This document shows, piece after piece, positions 34,134-44,817 of a stretch of 64,000 bases of DNA. Both the position numbers and the translations under genes were made by a program. Position 1 is the stretch's first letter, and every line of letters starts with the position of its first letter. The notes under the pieces were generated by a model. That model was not told where the DNA came from. It made no database searches and saw only the letters and a program-made list of their open reading frames with translations. The stretch covers positions 7,254,501 to 7,318,500 of the forward strand of contig OX485805.1 of NCBI GenBank assembly GCA_950295325.1, given 5' to 3'. This DNA comes from Polytrichum commune (lineage: Eukaryota; Streptophyta; Polytrichopsida; Polytrichales; Polytrichaceae).

Positions 34134-37030
34134 AACTCACATTTACTGCATGTTTAATATCCTCTAAGAAGTGGAGACTTGTGTAGAGCAAAAAATATCC
34201 GAACAATACATGTTTACCTTATATGCATAATCTCTACAATCCTCACCAAGTTTGTAAGCTACACTTCATTTATATAGGTTTGAAGCGTTATTCGGTACAT
34301 CAAAAGCTTATGTCATATAGGCGATAAAACATACCCATTTATGACATGGATGATCAAATTACTAAGTATTTATTTTCATTTAAAGACACCAAGTATGTGT
34401 ATTGTGACCCAATATTTCAATGTTATGGTTTTTGATGTTGTATTAGAATAGTGAGTTCATTTTGAGTAGGGTCATTTATGATGCATTTCACTAAAATTGA
34501 AAATATGTAGCTCAATAAAATGTTTTTTTGTGCTTGTAGCAATATAGTGTAGGCCTCTAAAATGCTTGAGAATCAACTCTTAAGGAAATAGGGATGTATG
34601 TCCATGAGATGAATGACAATATGTACAAATCCCCCAAAAATGTGGTAGTAATGTTTTACTCGGTCTATGGTATTCAATCCATTTGATTTAGCAAAACACA
34701 TTAAATAAACTGGGAATAAAATGATGTGAAATTATAAACATATGAAAAAATCAATTAAATATCATAATTTCCAATAGCATAAATCCTCATCCCATTTATA
34801 AAATATACAGAGTGAGATATTGCAACTTTTAGTCCATTAGAATTTTTTAGATGTTTAGGAACATTAAGACTTGTCTCTATCATGCTCATAAAATGATTCC
34901 AAACTTGTTATGCAAGCATTAAAATTTCAACCCACGTTCTTTTGTTTTAGGAATGAATCCAAGATTACTCGTTCATAGTCATGCAGGGCGGGTTGTTGGG
35001 CATAAGAGGGGTTAGGGTTGGGGGCACCACTTGGTGATTTCAATTGTTAGATGTAGCATTTCCACCATCCATAATTTGTACGTGGCAAGACGAAGGCTAT
35101 GATTTTGTGATAGGGAAGACCCTACATATTGTCATGTATGCTCATGCGGTAAAGCTTTAGTGATGGACAATGTGAATGCCTGGTGGCACAAGATGAACAT
35201 TAGGTGAGCTCCACATGACCCCCATTTTTTCATAAACACATCATTTTCACGGCCACAAAATTGTGTTTGGTGCAATTAGGTTGAAATTAGCCTAATTAAT
35301 TTGCACTAGGACTTAGGACTCAACATTGTAATTAAAGAAAAAGGACCTAACTAGGCTACCCATATATTGACCAATGTGTGGTAAGGTGTGGATCCAAGAA
35401 GAAACACCAAAAAGCCATGGGTGCAAGCATGATGGTAAAGTGGACCCAAAAATTGCTCTTGTATCCTAACACCATAGTGTTTTTGGTCAAACGCTTAAAT
35501 ATAATAGAAAAATGATGTTTAAATTCGTCATTTTTCCATGGTGACCTCTATTGTTGTGTTAAGTACTCAATTATAGAATACCAAGTTGAGATCTTCAAAA
35601 CTTATCATTAAGTATAATGCTCATCTTGTTTTGGCTAGATGAAAATGGCTAGATCTTGTTTTGGACATAAATTTCATGACCTCAACTATTATGAATTTGG
35701 TTGTTTTATCATGTTCCTAAACTTCATCATACACTTGAGGTCGTCATAAAAAACAAAACAAAAAAACATCAATTAAATGCAAATTTATCATAATTTTGAC
35801 AAGTATTTGTTCAATATCACCATTTGCACACCACTTGCATTGTCTTTTGAAAATTGTAGAATTTTTTTGAGATTGCTTTTGTCAACATGAACTTCTTGGC
35901 TGTGTAGATCAATATGTTTTAAAAACATTTATGATTGTTTTTTTTAATCACAAAATTCATTTGAATCACTTTCACTTAAACATGTGCAAGGATCAAGAAT
36001 TGTCCACTTTACCGTGTTTGCAATCGCATGTTATAAAAATAAAAAGTGGATTATATGCTCAATTTGTTAACCAACCAAAAGACTCAATAGTCAACATAAA
36101 TGGGGGGGGGACCTATATTTGTCACTCAATAAGAAAGGGAATCTTGAATTTGATATTTTTAGGGGATTGTTAAATTGATCACACATTGGTCAAACAATCA
36201 TAGTCAATATGTAAGGTGTCAAGTAGGCTTTGACTTGTCATCCAAGTTGGCCAAGTTTATTTCTTCTAACACATAGCTAAAGCCTTGCTCCTCTTCATGT
36301 GTATGATGAAGAATCAAATATTGACAAAGTCACACGACCTTGCGATACATTCTCTATGGTCCTTTCAACAAACTACGTGGTGGATTAAGCAATGCCCTAT
36401 TTTTATTCCTAACATGTAGTAAGATATGTGAGAATCCTAGGACCACATTTTTTAAGTTTGTTCCATAGACCTTGACGAAAGGGCACCCTCTCGGGAATAG
36501 GACAAATGTACCTTAGTGATCACTCATAAAAGCTCTTTTAGGTGTTTGTGGCCATTTGAGCTTTGGGTGGTCCGTATAGACTTGATTATTTGTATGTACT
36601 CATCAATATCGAACAAGTCTCCCATAATGTCTGCAACAAATTATAACAAATTAATTAAGGCCGCTTTACACCTAGAGGCGGGCCCAATTTCCCATAATAT
36701 TGATGTCTTGAAACTTGTTCCATAGACCTTAAGAAATGGACACCCTCTCGGGAATAGGAGAGATGTACCTTAGTGATCACTCATAAAAGCTACTTTAGGT
36801 TTCAAGTGTTTGTAGCCATTGAGCTTAGGTTGGTCGGTACAGACTTAATTATTTGTTTGTACTCGTCAATATTAAACATGTCTCCCATAACATCTGCAAC
36901 AAATTATCACAACTTAGCTTTGCTTATCCTACAATGGTGGAGCCCTAAACTCTCTCGCATGAACTTCCTGCTCTTTCATAAACTCAACTTTAATTTGTGA
37001 AAGTTTGGTGTGTTGATTGAGCTCAAAGAG
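34134..37030. repeat. Repeat family R1, copy 2
   Basis: Matches 10410-13545 without the MITE at 12914. Near its right end it has a tandem duplication of 257 bp (units from 36454 and 36711), with a 36-bp MITE end fragment (AAGGCCGCTTTACACCTAG, about 36657-36690) at the junction. Confidence 0.85.
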
Positions 37031-37511
37031 AACCATTGCAATCAAAATCTCGGGGTGGCAACTAGTGCAAAATAATTTGTAACAAATAACCCATCCATAG
37101 TATCTTTGTATGTTCACACCAAAGAACAATTTTACAAAATTTAGAATGAATTGATCTAGTGCACATTAAGACGGTCCTAATGCGCAATAATTTTCATTTG
37201 AACATGTTTGTGTATTCTGAATAATGTAATGTAGACACTCTCTTGGACAGGGGGACTCGTCCAAAATATGATCTTCATCATACCTAATTATAATTTTTAT
37301 AATTTACAAAAACGTGAAGATAATAGAAAGTATTTCGGCTTGTAACCCCTAACCCTAACTCTCTTCCCGACTTCTCTTAGTGGCTTCTCTCCCGGTCCTC
37401 TTTTGAACTCTTCAACCCCTCTTTCCTGCATCATGTTCTGAAAATTAGTAGCAATTTTCCGTGTAGTATGCATATTTATCTTTGTTGAAACGAAGGTTGA
37501 GTGTAAGTTAA

Positions 37512-38007
37512 GGGCCACTTCACACATGAGACTGAGAGCCCGTGATCATTACACTTCAAGCACTCTCATTGGTGGAAAAGCCGGAGCCGGTCCAAGTTCA
37601 CTTCACACTACGCTTGGGGGACCAACGGAGTGTGTGAATGCAAGATGGATGTAAAGTCTACATGGATTCCTACATGGCATCGAATGGATCGGGTTTCATG
37701 GTCACTTGGACTATTTTCAAAAACCACCTCTTGGAGGTAGGCCTACCACAAAACCAGGAGACCATGGCAGTGCGAACGTTCACAACCGTTGGTTTATTCT
37801 ATTTTATCATGTGTGAGGACCCATCTACAGAATTCATTGAAATAGAATTCGGTTGACGGCCCGGTCTCATATGACTTCACACTACACTTGAGGGTCCATG
37901 ACCACTCTACATGATTTTGGAGGTGTGTAGGGACGGCCTTTGGACACTTTCTTGTGGGCTCTCACAATTTCATGGTCATGGCTCTTGGCTCATGTGTGAA
38001 GTGGCCC
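37512..38007. mobile_element. Tourist-like MITE, second copy
   Basis: Ends GGGCCACTTCACACATGA and its inverse TCATGTGTGAAGTGGCCC, flanked by TAA at 37509-37511 and 38008-38010. Length is 496 bp. Internal parts such as CCACCTCTTGGAGGTAGGCC resemble the hairpin of the copy at 650-1215. Confidence 0.88.
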
Positions 38008-38224
38008 TAAGACCCAGTTCAGAGTTTGTGTGTTTCGGACTCAGAATTGCCGTGCCTTGGTCACTTTATTGGCTCCTCTATTTTGGTTAGCCCTCTAAGA
38101 ACCCTCGACTGTGACTCATGTCTGAATTGAGAACATTATCTGATGCTGTGTCTAAAAATCTATAAAAGTATACTTCTGTAGTGGTCTGGATGGTGATTGT
38201 GATTGCATTTCGTATTTCGAGCAC

Positions 38225-38506
38225 TTGGTGCTCTCCACATTATCACATGAGTTTTATGAATTACAAGATGCACATAAATTTGCTCTAGATAACTCTAGTA
38301 GAATGGAGATTCTTAGATCGAAGCCTGTTGGAATTGAGATTCTTAAGTCAAAGTCTGTTGGACGGATAAAACGTGATGCTTTGCAAGCTCAATTGCCACC
38401 ACAAGCGTATGTGGACATTGCAACAGTAGATGGATCTAGCTCAGTGAAGGTAATGACTACCACCAGAAGTGGTCGGATTGCCAAGAGAATTATACAAAGT
38501 TCGTAA
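38225..38506 (+). pseudogene. Possible exon fragment with a short internal duplication
   Basis: An open frame of 93 codons contains EILRSKPVGI followed by EILKSKSVGR, a 30-bp tandem duplication, and then QAYVDIATVDG and TTTRSGRIAKR. It is protein-like, with no recognised domain. It is followed at 38757 by a duplicated segment also found at 41122. Confidence 0.3.
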
Positions 38507-38756
38507 GTTATTGAAATAATGAATACAAATTATTTGAGACATAATCTAGATTATATGTACGTTTATGTGTACATAATCTATGTTTTTGTGAAATTTTTGG
38601 ACGAGGTCCCTATGATTATTTGTTTGAGTTGCCGCCCTGGCATCAAAATTTCTCTTGCAGGTGCATAACTGAATATGCTCTTGCCTCGTACATAAAGATT
38701 ATTATGCGGCTAACCTTGCCAAATCGATTCTAGAGTTGTTTGTTGGAATATAAGGG

Positions 38757-38930
38757 CATCTAATGTGACTATTGGGTCTGGTGAATTTATTGTCATATTT
38801 GTTAGTCAACGGGTCTGCTACATTCTAAGCTTCTGCTGAGAGAGATTGTCGTATTTGTCACATTAGTGTGCTCAATGTGGTGACATCAACATAATCAAAC
38901 TGCATGTGTGGGTTTTAGTTGATTCTGGAC
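38757..38930 (+). repeat. Duplicated segment with RING-CH-like reading (first copy)
   Basis: Nearly identical to 41122-41270 (both have TCTGGTGAATTTATTGTCAT and GTCAACGGGTCTGCTACATT). One frame near 38843 reads RDCRICHI, which resembles the start of a RING-CH finger, but it does not continue as one. The duplication is certain; the protein link is weak. Confidence 0.6.
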
Positions 38931-39420
38931 AAGATCAAAATGAGAGCATAGTGGATGGTGAGCCGTTGGAGCAACGAATCATTCCCATGTTCGAGTTGGG
39001 TTAGTAGTCATAACTGATCCGCTCATGGACAAACTCCGGGAATAATGGATGATATTGTGCCTCCATATATGCCAAAATGTGACTTGTTTTGATGACCCAT
39101 CTATTTATGGATGAATGATCAATCATGTTGAAATATCTCATCCTTTTGGGGTTGAATAGTTTTCATCGTGTGCACCCTAGAGAGTTACCATGCTTATTTT
39201 TCTACCAATGAAATGACCACTTCCATTGCCTCACCAAAAAAATAAACTAAACGAAGGAGGAGAATGGCGGTGGCCTGCTGGGAAGAGGGCATATTCATTG
39301 TTGAGCGAGATGTTGAATTAGGGGGGAGGCTCAAGAACTACTAATTAAGATCGTAAGTCCTTAATTACTGAAATTGAAACCAATTTGTCAATGAGGGGGT
39401 TGAAGCATAATGCTTTGGAC

Positions 39421-39739
39421 ATACATGTGTTCTTCCACATGGTCTTGGAGATTTGGGAGAGGGAGGCGAAAATGTTGACCTTGTAGGTGGAGATGAACAA
39501 GATGTTGCATTTGTATGTGCACTATGAAATTTACCAGATGATATGGATTTACAATATTTTACAAGGGGTCATATTCGTTGCCGTCATGCAATCAAACTTG
39601 TTACACTACAACAACCGGTGGATGACATTCAATTTGACAGCACTCGCGTCAATTATTACATGTGTCAAGGCTGGTGTAAAAACTTTTCTCCATTTGGTCA
39701 TGGGAGTGAATGCTTGCTACATACAACATCACATACAAG
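39421..39739 (+). pseudogene. Pseudogene fragment of the membrane-protein family (exon 1)
   Basis: The plus strand encodes VLEIWEREAK, a TAG stop, then YEIYQMIWIYNILQGVIF, VMQSNLLHYNN and LTALASIIT. These match, in order, ALEIWTAKDK, NEIYQLIGFYSVFQGVLL, VAQSNLLHCNN and LSALASLVT of the gene at 1549-4278. The exon ends at CAAG/GTAAGC, the same donor position. No start codon region or exon 2 was found. The in-frame stop and missing exon show it is dead. Confidence 0.75.
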
Positions 39740-41121
39740 GTAAGCCATTCATGAGTTGTAGCCATTTTTCTTGTAATATCTTCTTTGTTAATTGATAAAC
39801 ACCGTGGGTCATTCCCTTGCAATAAGCTAGTTAGTCTCTCAATGGAATATCATGTTAATTTATAATCGCTTGAGAGGTACCATGCCTCATTAATGTGTTC
39901 AGTCGAATATCATTGTTTAAAATTGTTAACCTCTTTTTATTCTTTTGATTTGAATATGATTACTTTGAAGTTTAATAGATCTCAATCCTAATTAACTTCA
40001 CTCTCAGTGTAAGGCTCATTAAATGTGAGAACAACTAAGATGGAATGAGCTCTTAGATATTTGTATATATCCTTAAGTTCCATCCATATCTTTCAAAAGT
40101 AAATTCTCTCGATCACCATCATCAATTGTTATTGACAAAAGAATTCTCCGAAAGTTTTAATGAAGAACTCTCCAAGAGTTTCCTGAAGAAGGTCAAATTC
40201 GTAGTTGACATTATGATTTCCGTGATATATAAATCCTTCAACATCAAATCATACATTCATATATTTGAGTCAATTTTACATAATTATCAGTGTAAAATAC
40301 ATTATTCTGCATAATGTAAAATTACTTCCTTGATAAGTTATAGTAGTAGTGAGAACTGAATGTCAATGTCTTAAATAAAAATGCATATTCTTGCGTCTTT
40401 CTTCTTTAAGCTCGAGTGTTACCACTATAATTCTTATAAGTGTATTAAGAATGCATATGATAAGTTTAACCACATTGACATAATCTTGAATATAGAACTT
40501 CTCATACTTAATCATATATCATCATAAACCATCTTATGATAATGTAATAAACCAAAATATGCTTTAGTTGTTCTTTCACAAAGCATGGGCTACATCTTTA
40601 GTTTATAATACATAATTTAAATATTGTTGTTTGAGGAGTTCAGTCATGGATGTTTTTTTATGAAGAAAAAAAGAATAGACATGATCTTAATTCTATCAAG
40701 TATTTGATGAGTGTTAATGTTCATTTAATGTCAATTTGTCTTTTCAAAGTACTATTAATTCTCTAAAGTCTTGAGCGCTTCAATGCCACCCTCACAATAC
40801 TCTTTTGAGTGCTTGATCAAAAGATGCTACTTTCATCTAAATTGACCAATTATTTAAATATCATAACATCCACACAAGTCACAAATGATAGAGATAGAAG
40901 AGCTAACAATTATTGAATGAATAAATAAACGTGTGTATATTGAGAAGGATGCCTTGAAAAAGGTGAAATACAAGATAAGCTCAAGTGTTGTTTGCTAGTC
41001 AATCTTGAGATAACTTCATTGCTATGGAAAAATGTATGTGTCCTAAAAACATTTCCCTATGTATATTTTTTCCCTCTTACTAGAATCTATGTTCCAATGA
41101 TATGCATCTACTTTCTCTTTA
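39740..41121. other. AT-rich spacer, no gene seen
   Basis: Follows the pseudogene exon; no second exon of that family was found here. Only short frames without recognisable content. Confidence 0.45.
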
Positions 41122-41270
41122 TTGGGTCTGGTGAATTTATTGTCATATTTGTTAGTCAACGGGTCTGCTACATTCTAAGCTTCTGCTAAGAGCGATTGTC
41201 GTATGTGTCACATTATTGTGCTCAATATGGTGACATCAACGTAGTCAAATTGCATGTGTGGGTCTTAGGG
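41122..41270 (+). repeat. Duplicated segment with RING-CH-like reading (second copy)
   Basis: Partner of 38757-38930. It lies directly before R3 copy 3. A few substitutions separate the two copies, so the duplication is fairly recent. Confidence 0.6.
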
Positions 41271-41326
41271 CCAAGTTCCATGTGCAGGTCCCGGTCCGTT
41301 TTTTTTAAAAGAAATGGGTGGGCCGG

Positions 41327-42060
41327 TATGAGCCCAAAATGAGTGCTCATATTTGTTTTATGTTTAGGATCTACTTAGAATTGCAATTGGAGTGTTGTTA
41401 AAACAATCAAAAGTATAAAAAGAGTGAGGCTTGGTGTGGATTTACGTTTAGGCCTTAAGCCTATTTTGTGTGGTTAAGTAGAAGCTTAGTGATATTAGGG
41501 AGAGTTGTGATTAAGTGAGTAGTGGTTGATGAAGCAAGAGGAAGGTCCTTGGATTTAAATGTTTGAATTAGAACATGCTCTTGTTGGTTTAAAGGGTAAA
41601 GGCTTAGTGGATAGGATAAGGTCCTACTAAGTAGGAGAAGGTTAAGGGGCTTGTGGTCTTGGGTGCCCTCTCCTCCTCCTCCTCCTCCTCTCCTCTCTTC
41701 ATTCTCTCTTCTTCCTCCCCTCTCTCGCTCTCTCCTCTCTAGGAGTGGGGAGCTCTTAGATTAACCAAAAAATAATGTGTGAATTAGGAAGTATTTTAGT
41801 GGAATTAGTGAATTGTTGTTAGAGTAATTAGTGATGGTACTTGTTAGACATTAGGTGGTACTTGTTAGACATTAGGTAGGACTTGTTGACTTCGGACCAA
41901 GGCCAAGGATAGCGGTTGGAATGGTTTAACTTTGGACTGAAAGGCTAAGGGAGCAGCTGGAATGGTTAAACTTTGGACTGAAAGGCTAAGGGAGCAGCTG
42001 GAATGGTTTAACTTCGGACTGAAGGCCGGGGATACTTGGCTAGGGGGTTAGTAGAATGGG
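41327..42060 (+). repeat. LTR-like repeat R3, copy 3 (3' end missing)
   Basis: Has ATGAGCCCAAAATGAG and GTATAAAAAGAGTGAGG like the other two copies. A CT-rich run lies at 41665-41740, a TACTTGTTAGACATTAGG tandem at 41836-41885, and 41-bp tandem units start at 41918, 41959 and 42000. The end with the polyadenylation signal is lost where R1 copy 3 begins. Confidence 0.5.
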
Positions 42061-43602
42061 TATTTGATTTAGCAAAACACATCAAATAAACTGGGAATAA
42101 AATGTAAGTGAATTTATAAACATATGAAAAAATCAATTAAATATCATATTCCAATAGCAGAAATCCTCATCCTATTTATAAATTATACATAGTAAGATAT
42201 TGCAACTTTAAGTCCATTAGAATTTTTAGATGTTTAGGAACATTAAGAGTTGTCTCTATCATGCTCATAAAATGATCCAAACTTGTTATGCGAGCATTGA
42301 AATTTCAACCCACGTTCTTTTGTTTTAGGAATCAATCCAAGATTGCTCGTTCAAAGTCATGTAGGGCGGGTAGTTGGACATAAGAGGGGTTAGGGTTGGG
42401 GGCACCACTTGGCGATTGCCAACTATTAGATGTAGCATTCCCACCATCCATACTCTGAACGTGACAAAGGCTGGGATTTTGTGATAGGGAAAACCATACG
42501 TATTGTGATATATGCTCATGCGGTAAAGCATTAGCGATGGACAATTTGGATGCATGGTGGCACAAGATGAACATTGGGTGAGCTCCACATGATCCTCATT
42601 TATTCAAAAACACATCATTTTCATGGCCACAAAATTGGGTTTGGTGCAATTAAGTTGAATTTAGCCTAATTAATTTGCACTAGGACTTAGGATTGAGCAT
42701 TGTAATTAAAGAAAAAAGACCTAATTTGGCTACCCATATATTGACCAATGTGTGGTAAAGTGTGGATCCAAGAAGAAACATCAAAAAGGCATGGGTGCAA
42801 GCATGGTAAAGTGGACCCAAAAATTGCTCTTGTATCCTAACAACATAGTGTTTTTGGTCAAACACTTAAATATAATAGCCAAATGATGTTTGAATCCATC
42901 ATTTTTCCATGGTGACCTCTATTGTTGTGTTAAGTACTGAAATATAGATTACCAAGTTGAAACTTCAAAACTTATCATTGAGTATAATGCTCATCTTGTT
43001 TTGGCTAGATGAAAATGGCTAGATCTTGTTTTGGACGTAAATTTCATGACCTCGACTATTATGAATTTGGTTGTTTTATCATGTTCCTTAACTTCATCAT
43101 ACACTTGAGGTCGTCATCAAAAAACAACAAAAAAAACAACAACAACAACAACAACAAACCAAAAACAAAAACAAATACAAATCATCAATTAAATGCAAAT
43201 TTATCATAATTTTGACAAGTATTTGTTCACTATCACCACTTGCACACCACTTGCACTGTCTTTTGGAATTTGTAGAATTTTTTTTGAGATTGTTTTTTTC
43301 AACATGAACTTCTTGGCTTTGTAGATCAATATGTTTTAAAAAAACGTTTATGATTTTTTTGATCGCAAAATTGATTTGAATCCCTATCACTTAAACATGT
43401 GCAAGGATCAAGAATTGTCCACTTCACCGTGTTTGCAATCGTATGTTATAAAAAAAGAGTGGATTATATGCTCAATTTGTTAACCGGTCTAAAGACTCAA
43501 TAGTCAACATAAATGGGGGGACCTATATTTTTCACTCAATAAGAAAGGGAATCTTCAATTTGATATTTTTTGGAGATTGTTAAATTGATCACACATTGGT
43601 CA
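42061..43602. repeat. Repeat family R1, copy 3 (partial)
   Basis: Begins at TTTGATTTAGCAAAACACAT, equal to 10969 in copy 1, and ends at ACACATTGGTCAAA. It directly abuts repeat R3 on the left. It contains a CAACAACAA microsatellite at 43125-43165. Confidence 0.85.
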
Positions 43603-43833
43603 AATGTTTTATGTTGAATCAGAGAGTCGTATTATACTCCACAACCCATGTTCCGTTCGCTGCCCATGTATGTGTAAACCTTAGGTAGGGCAGTCTATGG
43701 CATTTCGTATGCACAAAAGGTTGGCCTCCCTACCAACATGCATGCCGCCATTTTTTTATAAACAAACTGTATGCATTTATTCGGAGTCTCATATTATACG
43801 GAAAATATTGTGGGCATATGGCAATGTCACTTA

Positions 43834-43940
43834 TGTCGTGTAAACTAAGATCGTTAAACACAACAGATCGAGTGTCGTTGTCAACATCAATTAGCAAAAT
43901 AAAATAACAAACTAAAATGCTAAACAACCACCTCTTCAAG
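43834..43940. repeat. 107-bp direct repeat, outer copy, flanking the 3' LTR
   Basis: This is the partner of 44375-44481. Its right edge joins the truncated LTR end at a short CTTGA sequence shared with the LTR terminus, suggesting joining at microhomology. To its left the sequence continues as unique-looking DNA at 43610-43833 with no recognised feature. Confidence 0.9.
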
Positions 43941-44372
43941 ATGAGGGTTTCTCTTTCCAAGCTTAAGAAACTAAAATGTCTCCTTACAAAGCTTAAGAAA
44001 CTCTAAAATTCACACACAAGAGTCAAGCTATTTCTCACTTCACGAAGGGAGAATCCAAGAGTGCAAGTGGTGGAGAAAGAATGCAAAGGCTTTACTCATA
44101 ATCTACTACACCATAGCCATGAGAAAGCAACAACAAGCTCTCTCTCTTTCAAAACACACTCACAAGACTTGACTTGACAACAATGGCAATTCAAGAGGCC
44201 TTCCTCTCCATACAACCCCAATCCTATGTGGAGTTCATCCATGGAGTGGATGAACAACTAACTAGGACTCCCAATGGAGTCCGTTATTCATCCCAACACA
44301 CATGGACTCCTAATGGAGTCCATTTACTCCTAAATTGACGTAACTTAGCCCCCGATGTCACCTCACATGACA
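43941..44372 (-). repeat. 3' LTR of copy 1, last 8 bp missing
   Basis: This is the second LTR of the minus-strand element, matching 53207-53646. It starts (minus strand) TGTCATGTGAGG and stops at CCCTCAT, lacking the final 8 bp that include TGACA. A 107-bp direct repeat lies on both sides of it (43834-43940 and 44375-44481), so it is not directly next to the likely polypurine tract at 44482-44491. It may be the element's own 3' LTR moved by a rearrangement, or a separate LTR fragment inserted there. Confidence 0.85.
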
Positions 44373-44374
44373 GC

Positions 44375-44481
44375 TGTCGTGTAAACTAAGATCGTTAAAC
44401 ACAACAGATCGAGTGTCGTTGTCAACATCAATTAGCAAAATAAAATAGCAAACTAAAATGCTAAACAACCACCTCTTCAAG
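44375..44481. repeat. 107-bp direct repeat, inner copy, between polypurine tract and 3' LTR
   Basis: Matches 43834-43940 base for base except for one difference (AATAGCAAAC here, AATAACAAAC there). Together the two copies bracket the left LTR. This is far longer than the 5-bp target duplications made by gypsy integrases. Confidence 0.9.
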
Positions 44482-44817
44482 TGCCCCCACTAGCAGATAA
44501 CGAGCCCCTCCAATCGGCTAGGAACAAACACACTCATCGGTAGAGTTGTTGAACATGATGAAGTTGTTGCTACATCTATACATATTTAATTGGGTAGTAG
44601 TAATCGAAGGAATTAAACTCGTGATTGACAAAATAATCCAAGAACTGTAGGCTGGGTGCAATGTGAGCCCCATCCTTAATCGTCTTCAACAATTAATGTT
44701 GAATTTTTGGATAACTCTTTCAATGTGGTCTTAATGTGATTTTCAATCCCATAAAATTTCCAACCAACTAAATAACAACTTCACCACTAAAACATGTGGT
44801 AAACATCCACAAAATTC
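44482..44817 (-). other. 3' untranslated region of copy 1 with candidate polypurine tract
   Basis: These 336 bp between the pol stop and the repeat copy contain no ORF of note. On the minus strand the last bases read AGTGGGGGCA (44482-44491), a G-rich stretch that would serve as the polypurine tract for plus-strand DNA priming. In an intact element the LTR should begin at once after it. Here a 107-bp sequence intervenes. Confidence 0.5.

Noticed and set aside
38843-38880. RING-CH zinc finger gene
   Set aside because: Only RDCRICHI fits; the following Cys/His ligands are absent and the frame breaks.
43009-43209. Asn/Lys-rich frame on the plus strand
   Set aside because: It reads through an AAC/CAA microsatellite inside R1 copy 3.
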